Positions 1 to 11,432 of a stretch of 64,000 nucleotides of DNA are shown here, piece by piece (the stretch's first letter is position 1; each line of letters opens with the position of its first letter). The position numbers and the translations under genes are program-made. Under the pieces are notes generated by a model. It saw only the letters and a list, made by a program, of their open reading frames with translations, ran no database searches and had not been told where the DNA came from. The stretch comes from Ahaetulla prasina (Eukaryota; Chordata; Lepidosauria; Squamata; Colubridae): positions 8,956,435-9,020,434 of the forward strand of contig NC_080541.1 in NCBI RefSeq assembly GCF_028640845.1, given 5' to 3'.

Positions 1-767
1 GATGCTGCTGTTGAGAGTGGCACCTCCTACCCCAATGGTCAGGAGGAGGGGATTATAGGAAACAAAATATTTAATGCCATAAAAGACATTCATTGGGAGA
101 GAAAACAGGAGGAAGAAAAGAAGAGCCAGCAAGATGGTGGTGAGCAGTTTCCTTTGATTGCGTTGCATTTTAGATCTCATAGGAATCAAGAGAGTCACAG
201 TAGACACAACCATGAGAGGCGTACAAAGTAAACCATTCACAATCAGCTGGTAAAACAACGGTGAACTTCCATAGGTTCTGGTCTGGTGGAGAATGAAGTG
301 CACCGCAGAGAGCAGGAAGAAGAGGATCCAGATGAGGCCACAAACAAGAGTGGATAAATATGGAGGACGATGGCAGCGATGCCAGAGTGGGAAGTGAACA
401 GCCACACACCTGTCCAGGCTGATGGCCGTCAGCAGAAACTGGCTGGCAGAATAGGTGAAGAAAAAGAACTCAAAAAGTAAGAAGAAAAAGGCATTGATAA
501 CGTATGTTCTGTTAATCAGAGTAAACACTGACACAAATATAGTTGAGGTAATGAGGGATGTAATGACCCCAAAATCTGCAATGAGAGATTCAGGATGAAA
601 GTGGTGAAAGGATTCCTCTTAATGGAAAAGGCCAGGAGATAAATTGTCGTTCCATTTCCCACCAGGCCTAAAATGCAAATAAGGACAATGAAGCCATTGA
701 GAAGATTTTGTGTTAAATTATCAAACAGTTGATCATAAGGAGAAGAAAATTTTTTTCATTCTTTATC
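1..767 (-). pseudogene. MRGPR-like receptor 1, partial at window edge, one frameshift
   Basis: This is a class A seven-transmembrane receptor of the Mas-related family, a plasma-membrane receptor group. On the minus strand an AG acceptor after a T-rich tract (768-769) opens the exon. TM1 (NGFIVLICILGLVGNG) is followed by the TM1-TM2 loop SIKRNPFTT and ILNLS. One base is then missing near 583 (G where the paralog at 31950 has GG), and the reading frame shifts. From there the frame is open without a stop to the window edge. It contains SLDRC (the DRY equivalent), the MRGPR hallmark FPLWHRCHRPP, and TM6 up to NSSI just before the expected NPxxY. The C-terminus lies outside the window. No ATG after the acceptor is in frame. 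The closest relative here is the receptor at 31233-32183. It may be a one-hit pseudogene or a consensus error. Confidence 0.85.
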
Positions 768-2477
768 CTAATAACACAAAAAAAGAGAATCAGTCCTTGT
801 TAGTGAAATACATACATACTGTAGGAAGGCCCAACCACTTCCCAGATTAAAATATTCATTATCCTTAATATTAAAAAGTGGCAGAATATTTTGTATCATA
901 ATATACTTACTCCTGTATTCCGTATATCACAGCAGAGAAGTTGTCTATCATACCACTTCCTGAATGGGAGTCTGTAAATGTATTAATAAAATAATCTCCA
1001 GTACTTATTTTTTCTCTCATTGCCCATATTATCGTTAGCTCATATTCAATCCTTGTGATCCTTTAAGCTGCCCCAGAATTATTTAACCTGATAATTAATT
1101 CAAAACAATTTTAGAAATGCTCATTTTGAAAAGGAAACTATTTTTCCCACACTCGTTTTTGTTTCATTTTCAGAAATGCTTTTGGGCCTCTAATCATTTT
1201 TTTTCCCTACAACCAACAAAGAGGTTGACTCTATCCCTCGTGTCCTTCCAAAGGACAATTCTGGGAGGATGTTGCATGCAGGAAGCGACAGCTGTCAGAA
1301 TTCTAAAAATCTCCGTAGTTTATGAATAATTCCATCGGAAGCTATTTTGTGAATGCACCCACTGAATGTTTTCAAAATGCTAACGCAGTCCCCATCCTCA
1401 GGAGACAATGGACAACAGGAATTCATAATTCGGTGATAAGAGTTTCAATTTTGGAATAAGTTCATAAAGCATTATGAACCCTTGAGGTTTTTGTTATCAG
1501 TAATACCCAGAAAGGAAAGAAAGTTTATACAAAGTATAGTTTTCATGATGTTCCTACCTTCTGAATAATTACATTGCAGCTCCATTGTGCAAAAATTGTT
1601 GTTTCCTTGCTTATAGAAGAGTTCACGTCCGTGGATAAGGTGCACCAGCTGGGGCATTGTAATTTAAAGGGAAATAAAATTATTAAAAGAAAGCAAATAT
1701 GTTCTTCAGATTGTCAAAATGGCTGAAAGAAATTGCATTCTTGGAGAATTCCAAGTCATTATTGGTTTGCTGTCCAGACATGAAGCAGTGAAATGTATTT
1801 ACAGTCCAAAACCAAATGCAATCAAAAGATCAGAAATACATTACAAGAACCCTAAGGAAGACATTTTTTTAAAATGAGGGAAATTCTTCAAAAAATGGGG
1901 CAGTTTTTCAGTTAATAACAACAACAGGAGAAAAGAATTCGTAAAAAGATATTAAGATTTATTGGAGTCAGAGATGAGGAGACTGGTATTAACCCAGTCT
2001 GGAAAAAAGTTGCTGGGAAATTGAGTTTAATGTCTATGGAGATTCTTAATCATTCAAATCATGGCTGTCCCAAAAGTCAAGTGGATTTTCTTCGTATTTT
2101 CTTTGAAAATGTCCTGCTTCTCATCCAGGACCTTCTTCGGTTCTCACTTAAAGTGGATTTCATCAGTCAATCCTGTGGAATTAGCTGATAACATCCCAAT
2201 ATTCCCCAAATCTTAGCCTGAATCCAAAATGGAGTTTTTGGGAAATAACAAATTATTGTGATAATTTACCACAATACAAGCTCTGCCTTTATAATAGTCA
2301 TACCTGGTAATGATAGGAAGAATCTCCTGAAGGAAGAAGAGGTCTTTTCCAGAATCTAAGGATGAGATCTTTTACAGTGAATCCTGTTGGCCTTCACTTG
2401 AAAGTCAAAAAGGAGAATTAAGCTGGACAAAGCTGCAAACTTTCTCAGAAAACTTGTGTGATATTCTTCTCTGAACC
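768..2477. other. Upstream/intronic DNA, no recognised repeat
   Basis: AT-rich sequence with no recognisable coding region or transposon. By position it would be the intron between receptor 1 and its putative 5' exon at 2858. A consensus-like donor (CAGAAG before GTAGGA, minus strand, exon edge 1558) follows a short open frame. That frame cannot be assigned to any family. Confidence 0.4.
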
Positions 2478-2504
2478 CTTTTTTATTTTTTTATTTTTTT
2501 ATTT

Positions 2505-2695
2505 TATTTTTTTAATTTGAATTTATATCCCACCTTCTCCGAAGACTCAGGGCAGCTTACAATGTGTTAAGCAATAGTTTTCATCCATTTGTATATTATA
2601 TACAAAGTCAACTTAATTGCCCCCAACAATCTGGGTCTTACCAGTCTTTCCCTCCTCCCCTCCTGCTCCAGGCCCCCAACCCATAAAACCTGGGG
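2505..2695 (-). repeat. tRNA-headed SINE with L2-like tail, 5'-truncated
   Basis: The reverse strand matches the SINEs at 11161-11432 and 25443-25733. All three share the core with 'ccccaacaatctgggtc' and the tail 'ctgagtcttcggagaaggg'. The tRNA-like head is missing in this copy. Confidence 0.65.
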
Positions 2696-2857
2696 AACTC
2701 TACTCTAAAGCACACTATACTGAAAGCATCAGAAACCTCCGCACATTCTCAAAACATTTATGAGAATTCACTTCCTGAAACTCATACTGACCTTGGAAAC
2801 AATTACTTGCATATAACAGTTATCATGACAGAAGTTCTACCTTTGCTGTGGACATAC

Positions 2858-3299
2858 CTGGTGTTGGTGGGCGGGAACCCCTGATGGGAACCAACAGGTT
2901 TCTGTGAGAATTCAAAGAAGTCCAGAAAGATACATTTCTTTGAGGAATCTAGTTTGATCTGTATTTGATGAGGATGCGGTGAGCAAGCAGAATTTATTCA
3001 GCCTCACGGATGCTTTTCCAATGACCGAAAAGAGGAACTTGCATAACATTGTCTTATCTATTTGGAAGGAGAAAGTGTTCCGACACATTTTACAGAAACA
3101 AATATTTGAAGATTTAATCATAACTTCGAAGGGGAAAAAGAAAAAAAGAAACGTCACACTGTCTAATCTCATCTATGTTCATAACTTCTGGAAGAATGAG
3201 AACAGATTTGAAATTGAATCTAAGTTCTGTTACATCCATTGTCTGCAAACATCAGTGATTTTTGAAATTTTGCATGAAATTTTGCAGTTATTTGAATGA
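2858..3299 (-). other. Putative noncoding 5' exon and promoter block of MRGPR 1
   Basis: The sequence is homologous to blocks at 21343-21800, 27359-27790 and 40202 onward. On the minus strand it ends CACCAG and is followed at once by GTATGT, a good splice donor (exon edge 2858). It lies about 2.1 kb upstream of the receptor 1 acceptor and in the same orientation. The only ATG near the donor opens a frame of a few codons, so the exon is probably untranslated. The upstream (5') limit of the exon cannot be seen. Noncoding 5' exons upstream of a single coding exon are usual for MRGPR genes. Confidence 0.45.
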
Positions 3300-3366
3300 A
3301 TGGATAAATAAATGAATGAATGAATGAATGAATGAATGAATGAATGAATGAATGAATGAATGAATG
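3294..3366 (+). repeat. (AATG)n microsatellite
   Basis: About 17 near-perfect tetranucleotide units. Confidence 0.95.
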
Positions 3367-3384
3367 TCACTGGCTGTTGTGTCT

Positions 3385-3519
3385 TGTGATTCTTGACGAG
3401 TGTATCTTATCTTTTTATGTACACTGAGAGCGTATGCACCAAAGACAAATTCCTTGTGTGTCCAATCATACTTGGCCAATAAGGAATTCTATCCTACCCT
3501 GTCCTGTCCTGTGCTGTCC
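3385..3519 (+). mobile_element. Snake1-type CR1/L3 LINE 3' end
   Basis: It carries the shared tail 'gtacactgagagcgtatgc ... ccaatcatacttggccaata', then a degenerate (CCTGT)n tail in place of (ATTCT)n. Hundreds of bases of 5' sequence are missing. Confidence 0.8.
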
Positions 3520-3866
3520 TGTGGTGAAATTCAATTTTTTTTACTACCGGTTCTGTGGGCGTGGCTTGGTGGGCATAGTGTGGCTTGGTGGGCATGGCTT
3601 GGTGGGCGTGAAGAAAAAATGCTGAAGAAAAAATGCTTTTAAAAGTTTTAAAAAACACCCTCTGATGGTCGCGCGGCTCAGCTGGGATCGTCAGAGGAGG
3701 CTTTTAAAAGCATTTTTTCTACAAGCTTTTCAGCTGAAGAGGTTGTAGAAAAACTGCTTTTAAAAGTAAAAAAAAAAAGATTGGCCATTCCCACCCAGTC
3801 ACATAATGCCCCCACCAAGTCATGCCCACAGAACCAGTAGTAACACATTTTACATTTCACCACTAG
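3520..3866. mobile_element. hAT-type MITE, family A
   Basis: The termini tGGTGAAATTC and ATTTCACCACta are inverted repeats. Inside are the family motifs 'actaccggttctgtgggcg' and an A/T-flanked hairpin around 3700-3760. Confidence 0.65.
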
Positions 3867-4148
3867 ATCAGGGGATATGCTTATGGCTTTATGTACTCAT
3901 GATTAAAGGAGCTCTATGATCCACTGGGGTTTTGATGTTCAGTCTCCACAGTTGAAGTCCAACATCTCAATCACTACATTTATATTGCCTCACATCTTAA
4001 ACCCATTCTCTATGTACTATACGAGCTAATTGACTTCTTTTTAAAAAAAATCCATTTTAAAAGCCTGGGAGGTGGTAATCTTTCTCCACTCTTCCTAGTT
4101 GACTTTGAGTATGTGTGACCAACATAGGATTGAAGACAGTGAAGGGGA

Positions 4149-4557
4149 TCGGGATGAAATGCTACCGTTTCGCATCGGTTCAGGAGAACCGGTGGTGATA
4201 GAAGCTACCGGTTCGGGCGAACTGGTAGTAAAAAAATTCTACCAGTTAAGGCGAACCGGTATTTCTGACGATCAGCTGTGCTGCATGATTTACATTCACT
4301 AGAAAGCAGGAAATGCTGCTTTCTAGCGAATCTAAATCACACGGGCACAACCGTTCCCCCTCCCCTCGCTGTTCTACTTACCTTGTTAAGCTTCCTTTTT
4401 CCATGCAAAGTGCACATTTGGCGTACACTGCGCATGGGCATGTGCACCATGCCTTTGGCACATGTTACACTTGTGCAAGCACAGCATGTTTGACACACAC
4501 CATGCATGCGTGGGAAGTGAACCAATGGCAATCCGCAGAGGATTTCACTATTGGAGG
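4149..4557. mobile_element. hAT-type MITE, family A, diverged
   Basis: It starts 'gggatgaaatgctacc' and ends 'gaggatttcactatt'. Several 'ccggttc' motifs and a small AGGGGAT-like duplication flank it. The 3867-4148 stretch before it holds nothing I recognise. Confidence 0.55.
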
Positions 4558-4648
4558 GGATATAATATGATCTCTCAAGCCATGAATTTGAAGTGATAAA
4601 GAGTCATTTCAAAGAAGTGGAAGATGACTCCTGGTGGGTCAAGAGGGG

Positions 4649-5116
4649 AATAGAATAGAATAGAATAGAATAGAATAGAATAGAATAGAATAGAATAGAA
4701 TAGAATAGAATAGAATAGAATAGAATAGAATAGAATTCTTTATTGGCCAAGTGTGGTCTTGGTGCATATGCTCTCAGTGTACATAAAAGAAAAGATACGT
4801 TCATCAAGAATTCTAAGGTACAACACTTAATGATAGTCATGGGGTACAAATAAGCAATCAGGAAACAGTATCAATATAAATCATAAGGATACAAGCAACA
4901 AAGTTACAGTCATACAGTCATAAGTGGAAGGAGATGGGTAGTGGGAACGATGAGAAGATTAATAGTAGTGCAGACTTAGTAAATAATTTGACAGTGTTGA
5001 GGGAATTATTTGTTTAGCAGAGTGATGGCGTTTGGGGGGAAAAACTGTTCTTGTGTCTAGTTGTTCTGGTGTGCAGTGCTCTGTAGCATCGTTTTGAGGG
5101 TAGGAGTCCTTGAGAA
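4649..5116 (-). mobile_element. Snake1-type CR1/L3 LINE 3' UTR with (AATAG)n tail
   Basis: A pure (AATAG)n array (4649-4735) is joined directly to about 380 bp of 3' UTR on the minus strand. The UTR matches the plus-strand copies at 29577-30068 and 36190-36860. Seeding of AATAG arrays by this LINE tail is a known feature of snake genomes. Confidence 0.9.
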
Positions 5117-5309
5117 ATATACTGTTGGAAAAACTACATCTCAATGGCCATTGGCAAATATAAGTTCTAGTTAACTCAGCTATTTACTATTAATTTATTT
5201 ATTAAATTTTTATCCTTTCTGTTTATTCAACATTCCAGGTGGCTAACTACCTGTAAAAATAGAAAATATAAACCACAAAAACCCTAACCCTAACCCCCCC
5301 CCCCAAAAG

Positions 5310-5390
5310 AGTGGTGTTATTAGCTAGTTTTAGAAAAATAACTTTTCCCAAAATGTTTCCACAATTTTGGCCACTAACTGTATACTGGGA
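5310..5390 (+). mobile_element. Tc1/mariner 3' end fragment
   Basis: It matches the right end of the element at 39561-40175 ('tccacaattttggccact'). Next to it, at 5279-5297, are two CCCTAA units and a C-run. Confidence 0.6.
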
Positions 5391-5532
5391 CTGATGCTCT
5401 ATCCTTCAGCAGATTAATTGAATGTAACGAAGGGATAAGTGACAAAATGGATATTGACCTTTATGCTTGTCATGATTCTTGTGTTGTCGCTTGTTGTTGT
5501 TGTTGTTATGCCATGATCTCTGAGCTTGATTG

Positions 5533-5727
5533 TGTCAAGGTTCCAGAAAAACCTCTTCTGCATAAAAAAAAAACCTCAGAAGCCATTGTTTTCCAGAGTT
5601 CTTTACTAGCATGAGGAAACTGGCACACGATGAGTGAAATTCCAAAACTGAATTTCCGGATTCTTTTCCCCAGTTATACAAACCCCAAGAGTCCCACCCC
5701 CCTGACCCCAGGTTTCCAGGCCTGACA
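5533..5727 (-). mobile_element. Solo LTR with internal deletion, family G
   Basis: It runs TGTCAAGG...CCTGACA and is flanked on both sides by GATTG, a perfect 5-bp target duplication. It is the reverse-oriented counterpart of the 371-bp LTR at 42463-42833 but lacks about half the U3 region. Confidence 0.8.
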
Positions 5728-5734
5728 GATTGTT

Positions 5735-6018
5735 TATTTGCAGATGTTTCATTTCTGGAGAGAAAGCCACATTACCACCAACACTGGGAGGGCGAGCGAC
5801 TGTCTATAAACAGGCATCAAATTCCACACTCACATTGAAATTATTACTGTAATTGGGGAATGAAATGTCTGTCAAACAATCAACCAAGCTCAGAAAGCAC
5901 AAAGGAGCCCACAAGTCTCTTCTGTTGAAATTAATCATTTCCTCTTGCTATCTTTTATGGTTATCACATTCCTTTGCTGTAGTTAGCCGGATCAAAAGCA
6001 AACTCATTCAACTCTTGT
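5735..6018 (+). repeat. Local duplication, copy 1
   Basis: Homologous in direct orientation to 7740-8235, which is interrupted by a LINE. A shorter third copy lies at 8560-8640. Homology resumes at 6587-6650 after a CR1 insertion. The original unit was about 2 kb. Confidence 0.65.
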
Positions 6019-6586
6019 AATAATAATAATAACAGAGTTGGAAGGGACCTTGGAGGTCTTCTAGACCAACCCACTAGCCAGGCAGGAAACCCTACACCAT
6101 TTCAGACAAATGGTTATCCAACATTTTCTTTAAAATTTCCAGTATTGGAGCATTCACAACTTCTGGAGGCAAGTTGTTCCACTCATTAATTGTTCTAACT
6201 GTCAGGAAATTTCTCCTTAGTTCTAAGTTGCTTCTCTCCTTGATCAGTTTCCACCCATTGCTTCTTGTCCTGCCCTCAGATGCTTTGGAGAATAGCTTGA
6301 CTTCCTCTTCTTTGTGGCAGCCCCTGAGATATTGGAACACTGTTATCATGTCTCCCCTAGTCCTTCTTTTCATCAAACTGGGCATCCCCAGTTCCTGCAA
6401 CCGTTCTTCATATGTTTTAGCCTCCAGTCCCTTAATTATCTTTGTTGCTCTTCTCTGCACTCTTTCTAGAGTCTCAAAAATTTTTTTTACATCGTGGCGA
6501 CCAAAACTGAATGCAATATTACAAGTGTGGCCTTACCAAGACATTATAAAGTGGTATTAACACTCCACGTGTTCTTGATTCTATCC
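6019..6586 (-). mobile_element. CR1 LINE 3' end
   Basis: The reverse strand encodes the C-terminal CR1 reverse-transcriptase region (RRATKIIKGLE, ERLQELGMPSL, LRRNFLTVRTINEWNNLP). The 3' UTR follows, with 'ggtcccttccaactctgtt' and a short (TTA)n tail. Confidence 0.85.
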
Positions 6587-6877
6587 CTCTGTTTATGCAG
6601 CCCAGTTTGTCTTCTCCCACTGCCTGCCTGCATTGCCTGGTCTTGTTTTCTGAAACCGGGGTCAAAATTCATTGGACCTTTCCACATCAAACACATCATC
6701 AAGCCGGTGACTGCCTAAGTCCTTCCAGCAAGTCTATCCTGTTCTTCCTTGCAGTTTGTTAAAATCTGAAATCACCTCTCCCCTTAGGTCTCGGCTTCTA
6801 CCATCACTAGCCATTAATAATAGAGGGGGAATACCACTTTGAGGTGCAGAATATTTTAGATTCCCATAGGCATAGAC

Positions 6878-7362
6878 CAGGGGTAGTCAACCTTTTTATA
6901 CATACCGCCCATTTTTGTATCTCTGTTAGTAGTAAATTTTTCTAACCCACAGGTTCCACAGTAATGGTGATTTATAAAGTAGGTTTGGGGTGGGGGTGCC
7001 AGCTACCAGCTCTGCTTGTCTGTTACAGCTGGGTGGTGTGGGGGGAGATGCGTGAGCTATTCTGGGACGAGGTTCTTTTGTTTGCGGTCGCACTATAGCG
7101 CCATTTAGTTTTACGTATGTAACGTGAACTAAACTTATGCACAGGCGATACAAATAGTATATTTTCAGAAATTTAAATTGTCACGGGGAATTTTATGAAA
7201 ACCTAATGAAAATGTTTTTAAATAATGCTATGAATTTTTTTAAAAAAGTCAATTAAATTTTTTAAAAGGAAAGTGCTTCAGTATCGGACAAAACCCCTAC
7301 CGCTCACCATGAAAGCTGGAACGTCCACTAGTGGGCTATAGGGACCAGGTTGACTATCACTG
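6878..7362. mobile_element. hAT-type MITE, family E
   Basis: The termini CAGGGGTAGTCAACCT and AGGTTGACTATCACTG form inverted repeats. The flanks GCATAGAC and GCATAGAG give an 8-bp target duplication with one mismatch. Confidence 0.8.
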
Positions 7363-7370
7363 GCATAGAG

Positions 7371-7739
7371 GAAACCTTCAATACTTAGTGGCCTGGAAAG
7401 ATTTCCCTTAGCCCCAGAACGAATGGTTTGACTATCACCAAATTAGGGCCCCTAGACTTCTCAAACGTTTCCACAACCAATATCCTGACCAACCTAAATG
7501 ATTTTATTCCACTTTTGGTAACCGTTTTCTCTCCTACCGATTTGTTGTGTTTTGTTCTGCAGGATTGCCACCTATGTTCAGGGGGGCAGCATGTCAGGTC
7601 CACCATCCTGTCTTGCTTTTCTGTGGAAGGAGTAGCAGGGGGAAAGGCTTGCTGGCATTTTTCACAGGCTTCCACTTTTGCTGTAACTGACTGGGGACTA
7701 AGGAAGGGGACTGTCTTTGGAGACAGAGCAACCTCTCTC
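7371..7739. other. Unique sequence, nothing recognised
   Basis: Open frames on both strands show no family motif, splice signal or similarity to the other receptor blocks. Confidence 0.4.
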
Positions 7740-8235
7740 CCAAGACCGGCAGGGCAAGGTACTGTATATAAGTAGGCATCAAACTCCACACCCACTGACA
7801 TTGAAATTACTACCATAATTGGAGAACGAAATGCCTGCAAGCAACCGCCAAGCTCAGAAAGCACCAAGGAGCCCACAAGTCTCTTATGTTGAAATGAATC
7901 ATTTCCTCTTGCCATCTCTTGTGGTTCTCCCACTCTTTTTCTGTGGTTAGCCTGATCAAAAGCAAACTTAGAATAGAATAGATTTTTTTATTGGCCAAGT
8001 GTGATTAGACACACAAGGAGTTTGTCTTGGTGCATATGCTCTCAGTGTACATAAAAGAAAAGATACCTTCATCAAGGTACAACACTTACAACACTTAATG
8101 ATGGTCATAGGGTACAAATTTAACACTTAATGATACAATACTTAATGATAATCATAGGGTACAAATAAGCAATCAGGAAACAATCAATATCAATATAAAT
8201 TGTAAGGATTTCCAAACTTCTTCAACTCTTGTGTT
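7740..8235 (+). repeat. Local duplication, copy 2
   Basis: Direct repeat of 5750-6025, including the 'caagctcagaaagcac' and 'agcctgatcaaaagcaaact' segments. It is split by the Snake1 insertion at 7970-8213. Confidence 0.6.
7970..8213 (-). mobile_element. Snake1-type CR1/L3 LINE 3' end inside duplication copy 2
   Basis: A short AATAG tail followed by 'ttattggccaagtgtgatt' and 3' UTR. It separates the two halves of the duplicated sequence, so it inserted after the duplication. Confidence 0.85.
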
Positions 8236-8261
8236 CTCCTGCTGCCTGCCTGCATTGCCTG

Positions 8262-8494
8262 GTCTTTGTTGTTGTTGTTGTTGTTGTTAGTTGCGAAGTC
8301 ATGTCCAACCCATCAAGACCCCATGGACAACATTCCTCCAGGCCTTCCTGTCCTCTACCATCCTCTGGAGTCCATTGAAGCTCACGCAGACTGCTTCAGT
8401 GACTCCATCCAGCCTCCTCATTCTCTGTCGTCCCCTTCTTCTTTTGCCCTCCATCTTTCCCAGCATTCGGCTCTTCTCCAGGAAGTCCTGGCCT
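8262..8494 (-). mobile_element. BovB (RTE) LINE 3' end
   Basis: It has a (TTG)n tail and then the reverse complement of the BovB terminus ('tagttgcgaagtcatgtcc'). On the minus strand the encoded end of ORF2 includes KRRRGRQR-like sequence. Confidence 0.85.
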
Positions 8495-8639
8495 TATTTT
8501 CTGCTTAATCATGAAATCTCAAAGATGGTCATGCTTTTGGATTTCTTGGGGACCTCTAAGTTCTTTGCTTGCAGATGTTTCATTAACAAAGAGAAAACCA
8601 CATCCCCATCAACATGGCAGGGAAAGTTACTGTATTGAG

Positions 8640-9065
8640 GCAAAACTCTATATACTGTAATAAAATATAAAGTCTGAAATTTTCAGGATCATAAATACTG
8701 TATTTTATTTCTTGAAACTGAGCTTATAGCAGGGTTTCCTCTTTCCTTTTTTATTTTCCCTCATCAAGCTGGAAACACTAGTGTCAGGGTTCAAGTAACA
8801 CCCACAATGAAAGAAGATTCCAAGGCTTGATTGGAGCCTAATTGGTAGCCTAATTAAGGAACTACCAAGGAGGAAAGAAGACTCCTATCAACATCTACAG
8901 TGCAAACTATCTATCATTGGATCTATCATTGATCCTCAACAAGAAACAGAAATGAAAATAAATCAAAATAATACCCATTTCCACAGAACACGGCAACCAA
9001 TACGACTATCACCTTTTCAAGAAAAAACTGATGCTAAAATGGGAAGCTCAACATTCAGTTATAAT
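8640..9065. other. No recognised feature
   Basis: AT-rich unique sequence. A 'tgtcagggttcaag' at 8784 is LTR-end-like, but no partner end was found. Confidence 0.35.
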
Positions 9066-9836
9066 CAGGGGTGAAATGCAAAATTTGTTACTGCCGGTTC
9101 TGTGGGCATGGCTTGGTGGTGGGGGTCATGTGACTGGGTGGGCGTGGCCAACTTTTTTTTTTAAAGCATTTTTTCTACAACCTCTTCAGCCAAAAAAAAA
9201 AAAAAGGCAAAAAAAAGAAAAGCATTTTTTTTAAAAGGCTCCTCTGACGATCCCAGCTGAGTTGCCTGATCGTCAGAGGCTTTTTTTTTCTTTTAAAGGC
9301 AAAAAAACAAACAAACATTTTTTTTTGCCTTTAAAAGAAAAAAAAGCCTCTGACGATCAGGCAACACAGCTGGGATCGTCAGAGGAGCCTTTTAAAAGAA
9401 CTTTTCTACAACCTCTTCGGCTGAAACTGCGTTTAGTGCCAGGTTTGTACTCCTTTCTGCCTCTCCTCCTTCCTTCCCTCCCTCCCTCCCTCCTTTCTCT
9501 CACTCACTGTCTCTCTCTCAGAAATGAAGCTTCCCCCCACACCTCATTTTTTGGCTAGCACCCAGCTGAGCAAAACAAACTCCTCCCCCTTTTTTTTGGC
9601 TAGCACCCAGCTGAGCCACACGATGATCAGAGGCTTTTTTTTTTTTACTTTTAAAAGCATTTTTTCGGCTGAAGAAAAAATGCTTTTAAAAGTAAAAAAA
9701 ACCATCTGATTATTGCGCGGCTCAGTTGGGCATGTGGGGGGGGGGGAGGAATTTTTGCTACTGGTTCTCTGAACCACCTCCCGCCATCGCTACAGGATTG
9801 GGCGATCCAGTCTGAACCGGGAGCATTTCATCCCTG
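9066..9836. mobile_element. hAT-type MITE, family A, long copy
   Basis: CAGGGGTGAAATGC and GCATTTCATCCCTG inverted termini. The flanks GTTATAAT and GTTTTATC are a decayed 8-bp duplication. Internally there are several T/A-flanked hairpins around 'ctgatcgtcagagg' and a (CCTT)n stretch at 9468-9500. Confidence 0.75.
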
Positions 9837-10127
9837 GTTTTATCCATGAGCAATGGTGAAGGATAATGGAATTCTAGCTCAACAGCATCTGGAGAATTGT
9901 ATGTCTTCTGTCTCCACTAGTCCAGTATTTACCAAATCAACTGAATCAAAAGGAGGACAACTCTTACAACAAGAAAGGACTTTATAAAATCACATTTAAT
10001 TGACAATATTTTTTAAATGATTCCAGAATGATTGACAATCTCCATAGGCATTCCAGAAGAAAAGAATCAGAGATAGACTGAAAAGATTTCAAGTGATAAT
10101 ATCTAGAAATTAATCTCTCTTCATATG

Positions 10128-10628
10128 CAGAATAGAATAGAATAGAATAGAGAAGAAAAGAAAAGAAAAGAATGGAATGGAATGGGATAGAATGGAGTGG
10201 AGTGGAGTGGAGTAGAGTAGAGTAGAATAGAGTAGAGTAGAGTAGAATAGAATAGAATAGAGAAGAATAGAATAGAGAAGAAAAGAATGGAATGGAATGG
10301 AATGGAATAGAGTAGAGTAGAGTAGAGTAGAGTAGAGTAGAGTAGAGTAGAGTAGAATAGAATAGAATAGAATAGAATAGAATAGAATAGAATAGAATAG
10401 AATAGAATAGAATAGAATAGAATAGAATAGAATAGAATAGAATAGAATTTTTTATTGGCCAAGTGTGATTGGACACACAAGGAATTTGCCTTGGTGCATA
10501 TGTTCTCAATGTACATAAAAGAAAAAATACCTTCATCAAGGTACAACATTTACAACACAAATGATGGTCAATATATCAATATAAATCATAAGGATTATCA
10601 GCAACAAAGTTACAGTCATACAATCATA
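10128..10628 (-). mobile_element. Snake1-type LINE 3' end with 320-bp compound microsatellite
   Basis: The LINE 3' UTR (10449-10628) is joined to a long tail array at 10129-10448. Pure (AATAG)n next to the UTR gives way to AGAGT, AGAAA and GAATGG pentamer variants further out. The two long stop-free frames through the array are repeat translations, not genes. Confidence 0.9.
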
Positions 10629-10667
10629 CGTATATGAAGCAGAGGACGAAGCAGAAGACACAGCTAC

Positions 10668-10939
10668 AATGTTGTTTTTTGGCAAAGCCCAAACGCCGTT
10701 GCAGGTCTGTTTTAAGCCTTATGGGAGGGGCCAATCATCTCCTGGCCTTACTCCCGAGTTGTCCTCTCTGCTTGAGCTGCTCTTGCCTTCTAGCAGCTCT
10801 TCTCATGCATGCCTGTCTACTGTCAGCCTCTGGAGACTCTGGAGTCTGCACCTCACTTCCCGATGGCCCTTGCCCCACCTCAGCCTCATCGCTGTCCAAC
10901 TCCATTGCCAGCTCCGTAGGCTGCTGATGGACCACAACA
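10668..10939 (-). mobile_element. LTR fragment, family F
   Basis: The reverse strand begins TGTTGTGGTCC and matches the full LTR at 44439-45055, including its acidic-then-basic reading frame (ELDSDEAEV ... MRRAARRQEQLKQR). The 3' half of the LTR is missing. Confidence 0.75.
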
Positions 10940-11160
10940 ATGGTAAGCTTTTTCTTGTGGCAAGTTGGCAGTGGTGAGTTGGCCACAGCAAATTGGTTGT
11001 GGTGAGTTGTCCCATTCCGCCATAGGGTTCACTTGTTGCGGCTCAATCCAGAGAAGGTGAATCTTTCTTCTGCACCTGAGCCATAATCATGCAGGGTTGC
11101 TCATATAGAGAGTTTGGGAATTTCAAGGGGTACAAGAAGGTTAGTAGCAACCACTTTGCT

Positions 11161-11432
11161 TTTTTTTTTTTTTACATTTATATCCCGCCCTTCTCCGAAG
11201 ACTCAGGGCAGCTTACAGTGTGTAAGGCAATAGTCTCATTCTATTTGTATATTTACAAAGTCAACTTATTGCCCCCCCAACAATCTGGGTCCTCATTTTA
11301 CCTACCTTATAAAGGATGGAAGGCTGAGTCAACCTTGGACCTGGTGGGACTAGAACCTGCAGTAATTGCAGGCAGCTGTGTTTTAATAACAGGCTTCTTA
11401 CAGCCTGAGCCACACCGCGGCAGCCTGAGCCA
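11161..11432 (-). mobile_element. tRNA-headed SINE with L2-like tail, near full length
   Basis: On the minus strand a tRNA-like head ('gtggctcaggctg') is followed by the core ('aaggttgactcagccttcc') and the tail ending 'agaagggcgggatataaat' before a T-rich (A-rich) end. Confidence 0.8.

Noticed and set aside
2979..3299. 106-codon plus-strand frame
   Set aside because: Lies antisense on the putative 5' exon block; the paralogous blocks do not keep the frame.
5279..5300. CCCTAA units as an interstitial telomere
   Set aside because: Only two units and a C-run next to a Tc1 fragment; too short to interpret.
7385..7933. 182-codon minus-strand frame
   Set aside because: No family motif, runs into a duplicated noncoding block and a SINE-like boundary, and an equal-sized frame exists on the other strand.
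9982..10560. Open frames of 142-192 codons, minus strand, with repeated FYSIL motifs
   Set aside because: They are translations of the AATAG/AGAGT microsatellite and the Snake1 UTR, not proteins.
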